Source: Deltaproteobacteria bacterium (lineage in GTDB: Bacteria; UBA10199; JACPAL01; JAHFST01). Taken from it: a stretch of DNA of 40,112 bases. The stretch covers positions 1-40,112 of the forward strand of contig JAHFST010000018.1 of NCBI GenBank assembly GCA_023265625.1, in the 5' to 3' direction. The position numbers and the translations under genes are program-made. Numbering within the stretch: the first letter of the stretch is position 1; every line of letters starts with the position of its first letter. This document shows, one piece after another, positions 19,401 through 26,099 of this stretch. The notes under the pieces were generated by a model. That model was not told the origin of the DNA. It ran no database searches and saw nothing but the letters and a program-made list of their open reading frames with translations.

Positions 19401-20624
19401 GAAGAAGAGCGGGTGGAGATTGAAAAAAGGGTTCGGGCCGAGGTAGAGCGAAAATTACGCAACAAATATGACGGATTTCACACCGTAGAACGGGCACGGG
19501 ATGTTGGTTCCGTCGAGGTCATTGTTCCTGCCAAGGGGCTGCGCCCTTGGATCATCGAAGAACTTCGTTCGGGACGCGAGGCGTATCGCGCGGAGCTCAC
19601 TGCTGAGTTAGAGTGTGCCCGTCAAATCGTGGCGGCGGTCCGTGGGGCAACTATTTCTGGGGGACTTGCGTTGTTGGAGGGTGCCTTGGGTGCCTCCCAC
19701 TTAGGACGACATCTCCATCGATTTGTTGACCCATTAGAACAAGGCACGGCATTAACGGCAGCGCCGGTACCTGCGATAAGAGCGACAGGCTCTCCTGCTG
19801 TCGATTTACGAGTGGAGTCTGGAGCATCAAGCTTAACAGATGATCAGCAGCAATTTGCCGCCACCTTAGGTCAAGATTTGCGTGTGAAAATGATAGGCGA
19901 CAGAACGGTACTTTCCTATAGCTCCGTAGAGACGACAATGGATGTGGCGCAGGCGCTTGCCAAGCAGGGTTGGAACCCTGGCAGTGTCGTGGTCGCCGAG
20001 ACCCAAACGAAGGGGCGCGGGCGTCCGGGAAAATCTTGGTTTTCCAGCGCGGGACAAGTGCTCTGCCTCTCCCTCGACCTCCCAACTACTTTGCCCGCTG
20101 ACCAGCACTACAAGCTTGGCTTTGCGGCGGCCTTGGCCGTGGCCAATGTGGTTGACGAGTTGGGATCGGATGTTGCCCAAATCAAGTGGCCCAACGACGT
20201 TTACCTGAAGGGAAAGAAACTGGCGGGCCTCCTCGTGGAAACGGTTGGCGACGGGAGGGTTGTCTTGGGTCTGGGACTTAACACCAATGCCGAGCGTTTT
20301 GAGGGAGAGCTCGCTGATACGGCCGTTTCGTTACGGATGACGACAAGGACCAGTTGGCCGCATGAGGAGATTTTGAAAAAATTATTCCCAAAAATTGCAG
20401 AGGTTTTGGCACAGCTGGAGCAGGGCGATTGGATGGATGTCTTGCAGGGAGTGAGGAGTCGTTTTTACCTGCGGGATACTCGTGTCCAAGTGACGCATGG
20501 GGATGATATCGTCCAAGGGGTGGTGAGGGACATGACAGGGGAGGGGCTTCTGGTGCTTCAGACAGACGATGGTGATTTACGCAGATTTGCCAGTGGCGAG
20601 GTGACCGTTGTTAGGAAACTCTGA
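13479..20624 (+). CDS. Single-chain acetyl-CoA carboxylase fused to a biotin-protein ligase domain
   Basis: This 2381-residue protein should make malonyl-CoA from acetyl-CoA, ATP and bicarbonate in the cytoplasm. Order of domains: an unrecognised N-terminal 90 residues; biotin carboxylase about 90-560 (PNRGE at 97-101, ATP-grasp loop KATAGGGGRG at 279-288, ELNARLQVEH ending at H417); biotin carrier about 695-770 with the acceptor Lys 733 in EQMKGE; a long region to about 1450 whose second half resembles the eukaryotic ACC-central domain (RRLFAYSVVPH, HRINLIIRPEM); carboxyltransferase about 1450-2060 (ANLSGF near 1866, RYHGGAYVVFS near 1907); and a biotin ligase domain about 2130-2381 (GRGRPGKSW from 2179, KWPNDVYLKGKKLAG from 2236). 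Typical bacteria split these activities over four or more genes. No ribosome site precedes the ATG. Substrate could be another acyl-CoA, but the layout favours acetyl-CoA. Confidence 0.9.
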   Translation: MASFTITAQMVTLANTIGLQGIQAGKTLGTLREPLRQWSEGLSFSHRADQMLWQQLNDFVDGNPCSRADASKLLKNLAGLDRGQGFRVKPIRRIFVPNRGEPVMRLITAARTLGAERGEKVEVVVMYLEQDKNAPWVKEADIAIPIPPKRQKLVPVLDDDGNPVMVEDKETKELKPKMKRLIPYLDLELILQVIKETDADSVWPGWGFMSEKEELSAGVTDLGKTFIGPSQEAMRAVGDKIGFKRLADPENRTWSGGAVATVEEAQAVCARLGYPCVIKATAGGGGRGIKFVNNDAEVVEKFPVAQREAGRAFGDATLFVERAVLGARHIEIQMIADQYGHVVAVGARDCSVQRNNQKLVEEAPPPGISERQLKKMYRLAEKIVREAGYVGVGTVEGLFKDGEFQPMELNARLQVEHTVTEVVTGTDLVQEMICVAEGHPLSFLETPAVHGHAIEVRVNFEDPDKDFAPTAGRLHVFRPPTGPGIRFDSGVREGDEIGSDFDPMGAKLIAWGRTRSESIARTRGAIGDFDVDGVATSVGLAGEVVAHPDFVQGGISTQWFPAYMRKRKAWEVKPYNLEGLMIAAVLAYRGEAESYQAAVLGDLKKGLLPSLPPRPENNFLLSLYEREYSLSVRQVRLGNYVVSVGGRDFEVQVEERGRSEYRMVVDGRPLKVIGSEQEGTFGLTLEEGVAIAVKRPPVGAIKSPSNGSIPKILVKLGQKVAVGDDIVLFEQMKGETPLKAEVAGEVEEIFIREGDAVEKGKLLVRINTDLGEKKPPEAPALVFRPRHQGIFFDLTRIRREVDQRVVQAALHAIAPSCQQHYSDGIQLLEQALLGFDSLGLFTQMVNQLGVTVGELSPFLDRMLQVFSMGEGLSGDQFSETAASLLESFIDVELLFQKGLRPSLREKSVADLLDQFLKTRQSPSKEFEELLLRALRHYGVTSLQSSVALDRALLRIVIAREERDLRQRLIIKFLDWLAEVGKKREGTLNGRLMSVLERYELPDREVYPVIHAAQGVLFTLQQGKISRNNRAEANRRVDDLITQALSEPEGSESRREAIRSIAALPAVTANPLLTHFGGADQPRAELAASALLVRFYGSPHPRRRHQIVDHKLVSDVQGPVSVGRFRDGKSKVLRGTVRIIGGAQPLSGKDITNLVRRGLNHLEGLTQTRGRTASDSAEPIMDCTLEVALPALDGSFDKSEPNNLAGLIAALPDVIGYVSPSLSIKRIIFAVMGVSGGEEVAYLIFERSNETPSRFVEDPLRRFLHPYRAEEIELWRLARHWDVAKIDTAWAWNHLFIATEKGDDPGKPGDGKKKDPDRRLFAYSVVPHLSSPARDSQGNLFFSEIDVAMGQAIHAIYDALQNDERAKGAASHRINLIIRPEMTASVQDLQGAVNRLYPRIRGRAIGETSIRLHRWRPSEDQPYRDVVIRARRVGDSGQVQLEVIEPAPPPSGYITPMTAHQRRVLRNHRSGYLDPYEYRDMLVAAGPYGEATFQEFDISHEKVVVDGLGRDNIQYELDQRVDRPAGQNSAKVVFGLLRRPTKNHPEGIEVMQIINDPSIGLCPLEGPECARIMAAINYAERQGLEVDWLTTSSGAGISMTKGTENLDWTARVMRRIGEFVRRGGRINVIAQKTNIGAQSYWMANATMMLDSGGVLISTPDSFTALTGNEAQKISGSVPAEDNVGLAGAERITGPNGETQFLVGSIVEATELLWRRHDLLARPSGEVLASIRQSGDPKDRDITAFVYGEKPDKSPLTLADVFADKDRKTAYPVEALMSAVHDQDGPVFERWSSWSRDGSDLVKVHETRIGGIPSMLIGVEARPMPREGEIPPGYPAQWSGSTLFPEGSKKMARAINAASGNMDLVILANLSGFDGSPESLAKCQLEWGTAIEEAVRTFQGKLVFVVVTRYHGGAYVVFSRVLNHRMTVAAVEGAFASVIGGAIAVKVVFKGEVKKEVSRLLREDATVRMELSAARSEEERVEIEKRVRAEVERKLRNKYDGFHTVERARDVGSVEVIVPAKGLRPWIIEELRSGREAYRAELTAELECARQIVAAVRGATISGGLALLEGALGASHLGRHLHRFVDPLEQGTALTAAPVPAIRATGSPAVDLRVESGASSLTDDQQQFAATLGQDLRVKMIGDRTVLSYSSVETTMDVAQALAKQGWNPGSVVVAETQTKGRGRPGKSWFSSAGQVLCLSLDLPTTLPADQHYKLGFAAALAVANVVDELGSDVAQIKWPNDVYLKGKKLAGLLVETVGDGRVVLGLGLNTNAERFEGELADTAVSLRMTTRTSWPHEEILKKLFPKIAEVLAQLEQGDWMDVLQGVRSRFYLRDTRVQVTHGDDIVQGVVRDMTGEGLLVLQTDDGDLRRFASGEVTVVRKL

Positions 20625-21381
20625 GATCCTTCATGTTGAGACAGTCGATTCTACCAATTCTCTTGTAAAGAAATTAATCCAAGAAAATTCCCAGCGTGCC
20701 CGGGACGGGCTAGTGGTTGTTGCCGATGCTCAGACGGCCGGTCGCGGACGTTTGACTGGCCGGACCTGGATCTCCCCGCCAAAAGCGGGGCTGCTCTGTT
20801 CCATCGCCATTCCAACCCATCGTTATCCGTGCCCGGGTACCCAGCCCCTGCCCTTGGTGGTGGGAATCATCCTGGCCAGGACGATAGAATCTCTCTGCAC
20901 GAAACAAAATCTTTCCGTCCAGGTGGAGCTAAAATGGCCCAACGATCTCTACGTTCAAGGACGTAAATTAAGCGGGATTCTGATTGAAACGGAGGGGGAT
21001 TATTCGATCATTGGGATCGGCATCAACCTCAACACCGAAGAATTCCCGCCGGAATTGCGTCACAAGGCGACGTCCCTGAAGATCTTGACGGGTCGCGATT
21101 GGGATAGCTCCCAGGTGTTGGCGGAACTCTTGCGCATGATGGATGAGACGCTGCATCACTGGCAGCAAACCTCTGGCCCCGCATGGGACTCCTTGCTGGG
21201 CGAGTATCGGCGGCGCGATTTTCTAAAAGGAAAGAAGCTCTCCCTGCTGGTGGGGAGTCAAGCAACGCAAAAGCCTGTTTCCGTCATGGCCCAAGGGATC
21301 GCTGACGATGGGGCCTTGATGGTTTGCGACCCGGAGGGGGTTAGCTCGAAGATTTATTCAGGAGAAATTTCTTTGGATTAA
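20608..21381 (+). CDS. birA: Biotin--[acetyl-CoA-carboxylase] ligase, stand-alone
   Basis: This 257-residue enzyme would attach biotin to the carrier-domain lysine through biotinyl-AMP. Family motifs are clear: VDSTN at 13-17, GRGRLTGRTW at 45-54, KWPNDLYVQGRKLSGILIE near 110, GIGINLN near 137, and a small C-terminal SH3-like domain. There is no N-terminal DNA-binding domain, so it is a group I ligase without repressor function. The start is a TTG at 20608, inside the end of the carboxylase gene (17-nt overlap), with GAGG 6 nt before it. This implies translational coupling. Its sequence differs from the ligase domain fused to the carboxylase, so it is not a recent duplicate. Its stop codon overlaps that of vapC on the other strand. 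Confidence 0.92.
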   Translation: MLGNSEILHVETVDSTNSLVKKLIQENSQRARDGLVVVADAQTAGRGRLTGRTWISPPKAGLLCSIAIPTHRYPCPGTQPLPLVVGIILARTIESLCTKQNLSVQVELKWPNDLYVQGRKLSGILIETEGDYSIIGIGINLNTEEFPPELRHKATSLKILTGRDWDSSQVLAELLRMMDETLHHWQQTSGPAWDSLLGEYRRRDFLKGKKLSLLVGSQATQKPVSVMAQGIADDGALMVCDPEGVSSKIYSGEISLD

Positions 21382-21776
21382 ACCGGTTCCAGTCGAATCG
21401 GCACCATCTGGCGGAGCCGCGTAAAATCATGGTCCGAGGTGAGCAGGGATAAATTATGATCCAACGCCGTTTTAATGATCAACCAATCGCCCAATTTTAC
21501 CAATTGAATGCCCTTACGGCGCGCGGCATGTAACAGGTAAATGAGTTTATCAAATCCGGCATGCAGAAATTCCCTTCGCTCCAGTTTTTCAAGGTCCTGC
21601 TGGATCTTTTTTCTCTGTAAGTCGTCAAAAACACCGCGCAAGACTTCGAAGTAGATGATGGAGTTGATGCATATTTCCGATGTCCAATGGTTTCGGATTT
21701 GTTCTAAGCGGCGTACGGCGGCGGTGCGGTTGCCTTTAAGCAGGTCAATCCAGACGCAACTGTCGACTAAAATCAT
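21378..21776 (-). CDS. vapC: VapC-type PIN-domain ribonuclease toxin
   Basis: This 132-residue PIN-domain protein carries the acidic metal-binding set expected of the family: D5 (MILVDSCVWIDLLKG), E44 (IYFEVLRG), D97 (KLGDWLI) and D115/D117 (LLTSDHDF). VapC toxins cut tRNA or rRNA when freed from VapB. It starts 2 nt after the vapB stop codon, the usual antitoxin-toxin order, and its stop overlaps the stop of birA convergently. It looks intact. Confidence 0.93.
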   Translation of the reverse strand: MILVDSCVWIDLLKGNRTAAVRRLEQIRNHWTSEICINSIIYFEVLRGVFDDLQRKKIQQDLEKLERREFLHAGFDKLIYLLHAARRKGIQLVKLGDWLIIKTALDHNLSLLTSDHDFTRLRQMVPIRLEPV

Positions 21777-21778
21777 GG

Positions 21779-21982
21779 CTAACGATACCGTTTGTAGGAG
21801 TATCCCCTGCTAAACCGGACCTTCCCGGCCAAAGAGAAGAGCGAGGAGAGGGCCTCGGAGGAGGCTGATAGGCGTCCCAGGGCGAAATCGACGACTTCTT
21901 TGGTTGTTTTAAGTCCCGTAATTTGCTTGGCTTTGATGACCTTGGCGGGATCTATCTCAATGTTGGTTCGGTGTAATCTCAT
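21779..21982 (-). CDS. vapB: VapB-type antitoxin
   Basis: From the ATG at 21980-21982 this encodes 67 residues beginning MRLHRTNIEID. The motif RTNIEIDPAKVIKAKQITG, then TTKEVVDFAL, is the ribbon-helix-helix DNA-binding part typical of VapB. The C-terminus (LFSLAGKVRFSRGYSYKRYR) should wrap around VapC. I chose this ATG over one two codons upstream because the promoter places the transcription start at about 21983, which makes the message leaderless, and because family members usually begin MRxxxxI. Confidence 0.88.
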   Translation of the reverse strand: MRLHRTNIEIDPAKVIKAKQITGLKTTKEVVDFALGRLSASSEALSSLFSLAGKVRFSRGYSYKRYR

Positions 21983-22017
21983 ACACATTATCGTAGCAAA
22001 ATGTGTATCAATGTCAA
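21981..22017 (-). promoter_or_regulatory. vapBC promoter with overlapping operator
   Basis: On the minus strand TTGACA (22012-22017) and TACGAT (21990-21995) have a 16-nt spacer. A perfect 9-bp inverted repeat, ATACACATT (21981-21989) / AATGTGTAT (22000-22008), encloses the -10 box. This is the expected arrangement for VapBC autorepression. The -10 box ends 7 nt before the chosen vapB ATG. Confidence 0.72.
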
Positions 22018-22040
22018 TGGAACATATGCCCGCTCAATGG

Positions 22041-22355
22041 TTACTCAAACCCCAACGCAAAAAGCATGGCAGCGAGCACATGATTCATCTTGTTTGGGGA
22101 AATCGATCCAAGAAAACGGTGCAAATTTGATTTTGAGATGGTTACCAAGTGATGGAGGTTGATGGCGGAAGTTTCTTTGAGACCTTCATCGATCCCCACC
22201 AAAACCTCACTCGGAACACTGCGAATGGTGCGGGTGATCGGTACTACGGTGACGGTGTCCAGGTAGGGGATGATCTCCTGACGGGTGAGAATGAGCACCG
22301 GCCGAGTCTTATCCGGATGCTTAAATTCAAAGGTCCAGATTTCACCGCGGTTCAC
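22041..22355 (-). CDS. mazF: MazF/PemK-family endoribonuclease toxin
   Basis: This 104-residue protein begins MNRGEIWTFEF and continues with the family motifs KTRPVLILTR, VTVVPITRTIRSVPSEV and SAINLHHLVTI. These form the SH3-like MazF core, an mRNA interferase. Its ATG overlaps the stop codon of the upstream antitoxin gene by 4 nt. The length is normal for the family and no defect is visible. Confidence 0.92.
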   Translation of the reverse strand: MNRGEIWTFEFKHPDKTRPVLILTRQEIIPYLDTVTVVPITRTIRSVPSEVLVGIDEGLKETSAINLHHLVTISKSNLHRFLGSISPNKMNHVLAAMLFALGFE

Positions 22356-22585
22356 GGAGGAAACTCCTGCGCCGCGAGCAAGGGGCCAAACTCATCCTGT
22401 GTCACCGGGTATTTCCGATAACCATCGATTTCTCGTTGGATTTCTTTCCGCTCTTTTTGATGTTTCAGCCAGTCTCGAATGGCCTGTCGGATCGCCTCAG
22501 AACGACCCTTGAGCGACATGGCTTTGATGCCTCGATCCAACTCTCTTAGCAAGGGTTCTTCGATGGTGATTGATAATGTTTTCAT
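22352..22585 (-). CDS. Ribbon-helix-helix antitoxin of the MazF-type toxin
   Basis: This 77-residue protein starts MKTLSITIEEPLLRELDRGIK, followed by GRSEAIRQAIRDWLK. This is a CopG/Arc-like ribbon-helix-helix, with a charged helix (KHQKERKEIQREIDGY) and a C-terminal tail for toxin binding. It should neutralise MazF and repress its own promoter. It is of the RHH rather than the AbrB-type MazE class. Its start lies only about 8 nt after the predicted transcription start. Confidence 0.88.
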   Translation of the reverse strand: MKTLSITIEEPLLRELDRGIKAMSLKGRSEAIRQAIRDWLKHQKERKEIQREIDGYRKYPVTQDEFGPLLAAQEFPP

Positions 22586-22595
22586 GTTATTTTTA

Positions 22596-22628
22596 TATTA
22601 TAATAATATTATAATAATATTTAGTCAA
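22596..22628 (-). promoter_or_regulatory. Promoter with two tandem 11-bp operator repeats (mazF operon)
   Basis: Read on the plus strand, TATTATAATAA occurs twice in perfect tandem (22596-22606 and 22607-22617). On the minus strand TTGACT (22623-22628) and TATTAT (22600-22605) form a promoter with a 17-nt spacer over these repeats. An 11-bp period puts two binding sites on the same face of the helix, as expected for a ribbon-helix-helix repressor. Confidence 0.6.
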
Positions 22629-22653
22629 GATAATTCACCGGGAGTTTCTTCGC

Positions 22654-23808
22654 TCACACCCGCTCAATGATCGTCGCCACCGCCATCCCCAATCCGATGC
22701 AGAGCGTGATCAAGGCGCGCTTCTTGTCGCGGCGTTCCAGCTCGTCGAGGACGGTGCCGAGCAAAATGGCCCCGGTGGCCCCGAGGGGGTGACCCAAGGC
22801 GATGGCGCCGCCGTTGACGTTGAGTTTGTCCCAGGTGGCGCCTTCGTCTTTAAATTCCCGGAGCCAGGCCATCGGGACCGGGGCGAAGGCCTCGTTGACT
22901 TCGTAGAGGTCGATGTCTTTCAGGTGGAGATCGGCCTTTTGCAGGACCTTGCGGGTGACCGGGATGACGCCCAACAACATGATGATCGGATCACTCCCCA
23001 CGATAGCCGTCGCAATAATCCGGGCCCGGGGTTTTAAGTTATGCTTTTTGCAGGCGTCCTTGGAGGCCAGCAGCACGGCGGCCGATCCGTCGACAATTCC
23101 GGAAGAATTACCCGCATGAATGACCCCATTTTCCTTAAAGGGAGGCTTTAAGGTTGCGAGGGATTCTGCCGTGGTGGAAGGGCGCATATGTTCGTCTCGG
23201 GCAAAGAGGAAGGGTTGGCCATTCTCGCCTTTGACTTGGATGGGCAGGATGCTGCGATCGAAGCGGCCTTCCGCCCAGGAGATCCCGGCACGGCGTTGGC
23301 TCTCGGCGGAAAATTCGTCGAGTTGCCGACGGGTGAAATCATACTTTTCCGCGATCATCTCTGCGGAGACCCCTTGGGAGACCATATTAGGATAACGATC
23401 GTAGAGGGCCGAGCCCGCGATCTTGAATTCGATCGACATGGGGACCCGGGTCATGTGTTCGGTGCCCCCGGCAATGACCAGGTCTTGCGCCCCCGCCATG
23501 ATGGCATGAGCGGCCATATTGACGGCGGTGAGTGCAGATCCGCAGAAGCGATTCAGGCTCACCCCCGGGACTTCAATCGGAAACCCGGCCGCCAACACCG
23601 CCTGACGGGTAATGATGTTGTCTTGTTCCTCGCGTTGGCTGACACAGCCAAAGATGACGTCGTCGACTAATTTAGGATCAATCTTGTTCCGTTGCACAAT
23701 GGCTTGCAGTGGAAAGGCCGCGAGGTCCACGGGATGGGTCCAACTCAGGCTGCCTTTTCGCTTGGCCCGCGGGGTGCGCACTGTATCAATGATGTATGAA
23801 CCGTTCAT
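22654..23808 (-). CDS. Thiolase (acetyl-CoA C-acyltransferase)
   Basis: This 384-residue protein has the complete thiolase active site: the acylated Cys 89 ([10 protein letters not shown]), the NEAFAP motif (305-310), His 340 ([16 protein letters not shown]) and the base Cys 370 (LCIGLGM). The length matches degradative and biosynthetic thiolases. It condenses two acyl-CoAs or splits 3-ketoacyl-CoA; the direction cannot be told from sequence. AAGGAG lies 5 nt before the ATG at 23806-23808. No fadB-like partner is next to it, so a role outside a classic fadBA operon is likely. The neighbours (carboxylase, PlsB) share an acyl-CoA theme, but it is not in an operon with them. Confidence 0.93.
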   Translation of the reverse strand: MNGSYIIDTVRTPRAKRKGSLSWTHPVDLAAFPLQAIVQRNKIDPKLVDDVIFGCVSQREEQDNIITRQAVLAAGFPIEVPGVSLNRFCGSALTAVNMAAHAIMAGAQDLVIAGGTEHMTRVPMSIEFKIAGSALYDRYPNMVSQGVSAEMIAEKYDFTRRQLDEFSAESQRRAGISWAEGRFDRSILPIQVKGENGQPFLFARDEHMRPSTTAESLATLKPPFKENGVIHAGNSSGIVDGSAAVLLASKDACKKHNLKPRARIIATAIVGSDPIIMLLGVIPVTRKVLQKADLHLKDIDLYEVNEAFAPVPMAWLREFKDEGATWDKLNVNGGAIALGHPLGATGAILLGTVLDELERRDKKRALITLCIGLGMAVATIIERV

Positions 23809-23889
23809 GTTGTCTCCTTCATTAAATGTGGGATGTACTTAAATACCAGTGGTTGTCTGGGGTCAATCTGATTTTTTTCATCATTTGCA

Positions 23890-23963
23890 TGTAGGGGCGT
23901 CCCGGTGGGACGCCCCCTTCGGATGATGCCGAGGTCCTGGGCGACCCACCGGGTCGCCCCCAC
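23890..23963. repeat. Composite GTAGGGGCG-family palindromic repeat
   Basis: A 74-bp element begins GTAGGGGCGTCCCGGTGGGA and ends GGGTCGCCCCCAC. The centre contains TTCGG-ATGATG-CCGA, which forms a small internal hairpin. It matches, with a few changes, the composite element inside mutL at 28573-28644. It lies in the gap between thiolase and plsB, next to the DnaA boxes. Confidence 0.8.
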
Positions 23964-23972
23964 ATATCCACT

Positions 23973-24120
23973 TTGTCCACAGAAACTGTGGATAATTCTG
24001 TGAATTACTGGGGTGATATTTTAGGAAGATTTAATAAAATTAATAAGTTGTGGTCGCATGCCTTATTTTTAGGCAGTAATTTTGACTACTTATCCACAGT
24101 TGTGAAAAACCTGTGAATAT
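23973..24120. other. DnaA-box cluster, candidate replication origin
   Basis: Two perfect DnaA boxes of the TTATCCACA type lie in opposite orientation at 23987-23995 (as TGTGGATAA) and 24090-24098. One-mismatch boxes lie at 23973-23981 (TTGTCCACA), 23999-24007 (TGTGAATTA) and 24112-24120 (TGTGAATAT). Between them is a strongly A+T-rich stretch (about 24016-24050) that could unwind. The 341-bp gap 23809-24149 has no gene. The cluster could be oriC, or a DnaA-controlled regulatory region; no dnaA, dnaN or parAB is in view. Confidence 0.5.
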
Positions 24121-24149
24121 ATATGGTCACCTATGGTCGTATTCGATTT

Positions 24150-26099
24150 TTAACCGATAGCAGTGGTGGAAAACAACGGGGTCGGGGGAGATTTAACCAT
24201 CCGCGCCGCCAAGAGGCGTTCGATGCGTTGCACGGTCTCGTCGCTCTTATTATCCGGGGAAATTAGCTCGTAGTAGGTCTTGCGCTTTTTATCCCAGCCC
24301 TCCGTGTCGACCTTGAGAAATCCCAGGCTCAGGTAAGACTGGAGGGCGTTTTGCAGGTTGAACTTGAAATTGGCCTCGGGCAGTTTGATCTCCTCGCGGA
24401 GCAGCAGGATTTCGCCTTTGTGGGTGAGGTATTTGAGCAATTCACGTTGTTCCCAGCGACTGTTTCCCAACAGCGGTAGGGTGCGCCAGACTAACCAATA
24501 ACTCTCGAAGAAATTTTGCAACAGGCTGGCGAAGGTCTTGAGTGGTCCGGAGCGCAAGATTTTTACCTCGGTATCCGAGACTTGGATCGCCTGTTTTTGT
24601 TGCAAATAGTTGAGCAGCTTTTCCAAATGTTCCGGCAGCGATTGGCGTGTGCTGAAGGTGAATTCATAACAAAACAATTGTTGCAGGAAGCGATAATCTT
24701 CCGCCAGTTGATGACGGGGGATGACGTCGGTGGGAATCGAATTACAAATACGACAGAGCACCGCCAAGGAGACAAAGAAGTGGATCGAGATGTTTTTATA
24801 ATAGTCCAGTTGTCCCCGCTTGGGTTCCAAGATATGATATAAAATCTCGCCTTCGTCTTCGTATTCTTCCAAAAATCCCTGGGTCTTGAATTGGCGCAAC
24901 GATTCATGGAAGGCGGAGACCTCGAATTTTTTCAAGGGTTCGGAGAGGGGGCACTCTTTGAAGCGGAGATAGTCCAAGTAAGTCTGCACCTTCAATGAGA
25001 GTTCCTGACGCGAGATCATCTTGCGCGGGTGACTTAGCAGGGCCATGGAGGTCAAGGAAATGGGCGTCACCAAGGAGGATTTGTTGATCCCGTAAGTGAG
25101 CTGATGGGCGAGCTCTTCCACCTTCACGCGCTTTTCCTCGGCCTTGGTGCCTTTCAGGCAATCCTGTAAGGACAGGGGTTCGCCAAACCGGATGTACACC
25201 TTGCCCTGGCGTTTCTTGAGGTATTTGCTGATCCGTAAAATATCCCAGATCGATTCTTCTTTTTTGACCGATCCCGATTGCTCCGCCAGGTAGGTTTTTT
25301 CTTCCAGGACCGATTCATAAGTAAAAGAGGTGGGGACAAACAAGACATCTTCCGAAACCCCTTGATAAAAAGCATCGACAATCGAAGAGAGGATGCCCAT
25401 GCGCGGGGGCAGGAGCTTGCCGGTGCGGGTTCGCGTGCCTTCGATGAAGAATTCCATCGGGTTATTGCGGCGCAAATGTTCTTGGATGTAAAATCGAATG
25501 CAGGCGGCGTAGAGTTTATTCCCCTCAAAAGAACGTCGAATAAAAAAGCATCCGGATTTGCGGGCAAACGGGCCGAAGGGCCAAAACGAGAGGTTGAGCC
25601 CCCCCACGATATGCGGCATCGGGATGCGATGATAATAGGTCACATACGAGAGCAGCATGTAATCCATGTGGCTGCGATGGTTGGGGACAAACACGATAGG
25701 CTTCTTGCCAAACAGCGGTTGGAGCCGGTCCAGGGCCTCGGTATCGACCACGATGCCTTCATAGATGGTATTCAAGGCCCAGGTGATGAGGAAGTCCCAA
25801 AAGGGAAAGGCCAGGTAGTTCATGTCGGCCGCAATCTCATCAAAGTAGCGACGGGCATTCTCTTCCACCTGGGCCACGGCAAAACCGGTCTCGCGGGCGT
25901 AGGCCGTGATAAACTCCTGAAAACGGGTGTTGGCCCACAGGGAATGGAGGGTCTCCCCTTTACCTGCCGGGATATGGCTCGGAAGGTCGCGTGTCTTGCT
26001 CCGGATATAATTGACGAGGGCGGTCAGGAGGCTTTGGCCGAAAGTTTTGATCCTTTGGTAGAGGGATTCAAAGAATTCGGTCAGGTGGTGGTAATCCAT
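24150..26099 (-). CDS. plsB: PlsB-type glycerol-3-phosphate 1-O-acyltransferase
   Basis: This 649-residue protein (from the ATG at 26097-26099, MDYHHLTEFF) carries the acyltransferase block I HX4D motif in PNHRSHMDYM (near residue 140), block II GCFFIRRSF, block III FFIEGTRTRTGK (near 215) and block IV VPTSFTYESV. The long C-terminal region is typical of PlsB rather than PlsC/PlsY. It transfers a fatty acyl group to the sn-1 position of glycerol-3-phosphate at the inner membrane. A longer frame starts at 26201 inside the upstream gene's end; the extra 34 residues include a duplicated 12-bp DNA segment and look non-coding. No clear ribosome site exists for either start. E. coli PlsB is about 807 residues, so this is a shorter member. 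Confidence 0.85.
   Translation of the reverse strand: MDYHHLTEFFESLYQRIKTFGQSLLTALVNYIRSKTRDLPSHIPAGKGETLHSLWANTRFQEFITAYARETGFAVAQVEENARRYFDEIAADMNYLAFPFWDFLITWALNTIYEGIVVDTEALDRLQPLFGKKPIVFVPNHRSHMDYMLLSYVTYYHRIPMPHIVGGLNLSFWPFGPFARKSGCFFIRRSFEGNKLYAACIRFYIQEHLRRNNPMEFFIEGTRTRTGKLLPPRMGILSSIVDAFYQGVSEDVLFVPTSFTYESVLEEKTYLAEQSGSVKKEESIWDILRISKYLKKRQGKVYIRFGEPLSLQDCLKGTKAEEKRVKVEELAHQLTYGINKSSLVTPISLTSMALLSHPRKMISRQELSLKVQTYLDYLRFKECPLSEPLKKFEVSAFHESLRQFKTQGFLEEYEDEGEILYHILEPKRGQLDYYKNISIHFFVSLAVLCRICNSIPTDVIPRHQLAEDYRFLQQLFCYEFTFSTRQSLPEHLEKLLNYLQQKQAIQVSDTEVKILRSGPLKTFASLLQNFFESYWLVWRTLPLLGNSRWEQRELLKYLTHKGEILLLREEIKLPEANFKFNLQNALQSYLSLGFLKVDTEGWDKKRKTYYELISPDNKSDETVQRIERLLAARMVKSPPTPLFSTTAIG

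Noticed and set aside
20608-21381. The stand-alone ligase as a BirA repressor
   Set aside because: It has no N-terminal helix-turn-helix; the catalytic domain starts within the first 15 residues.
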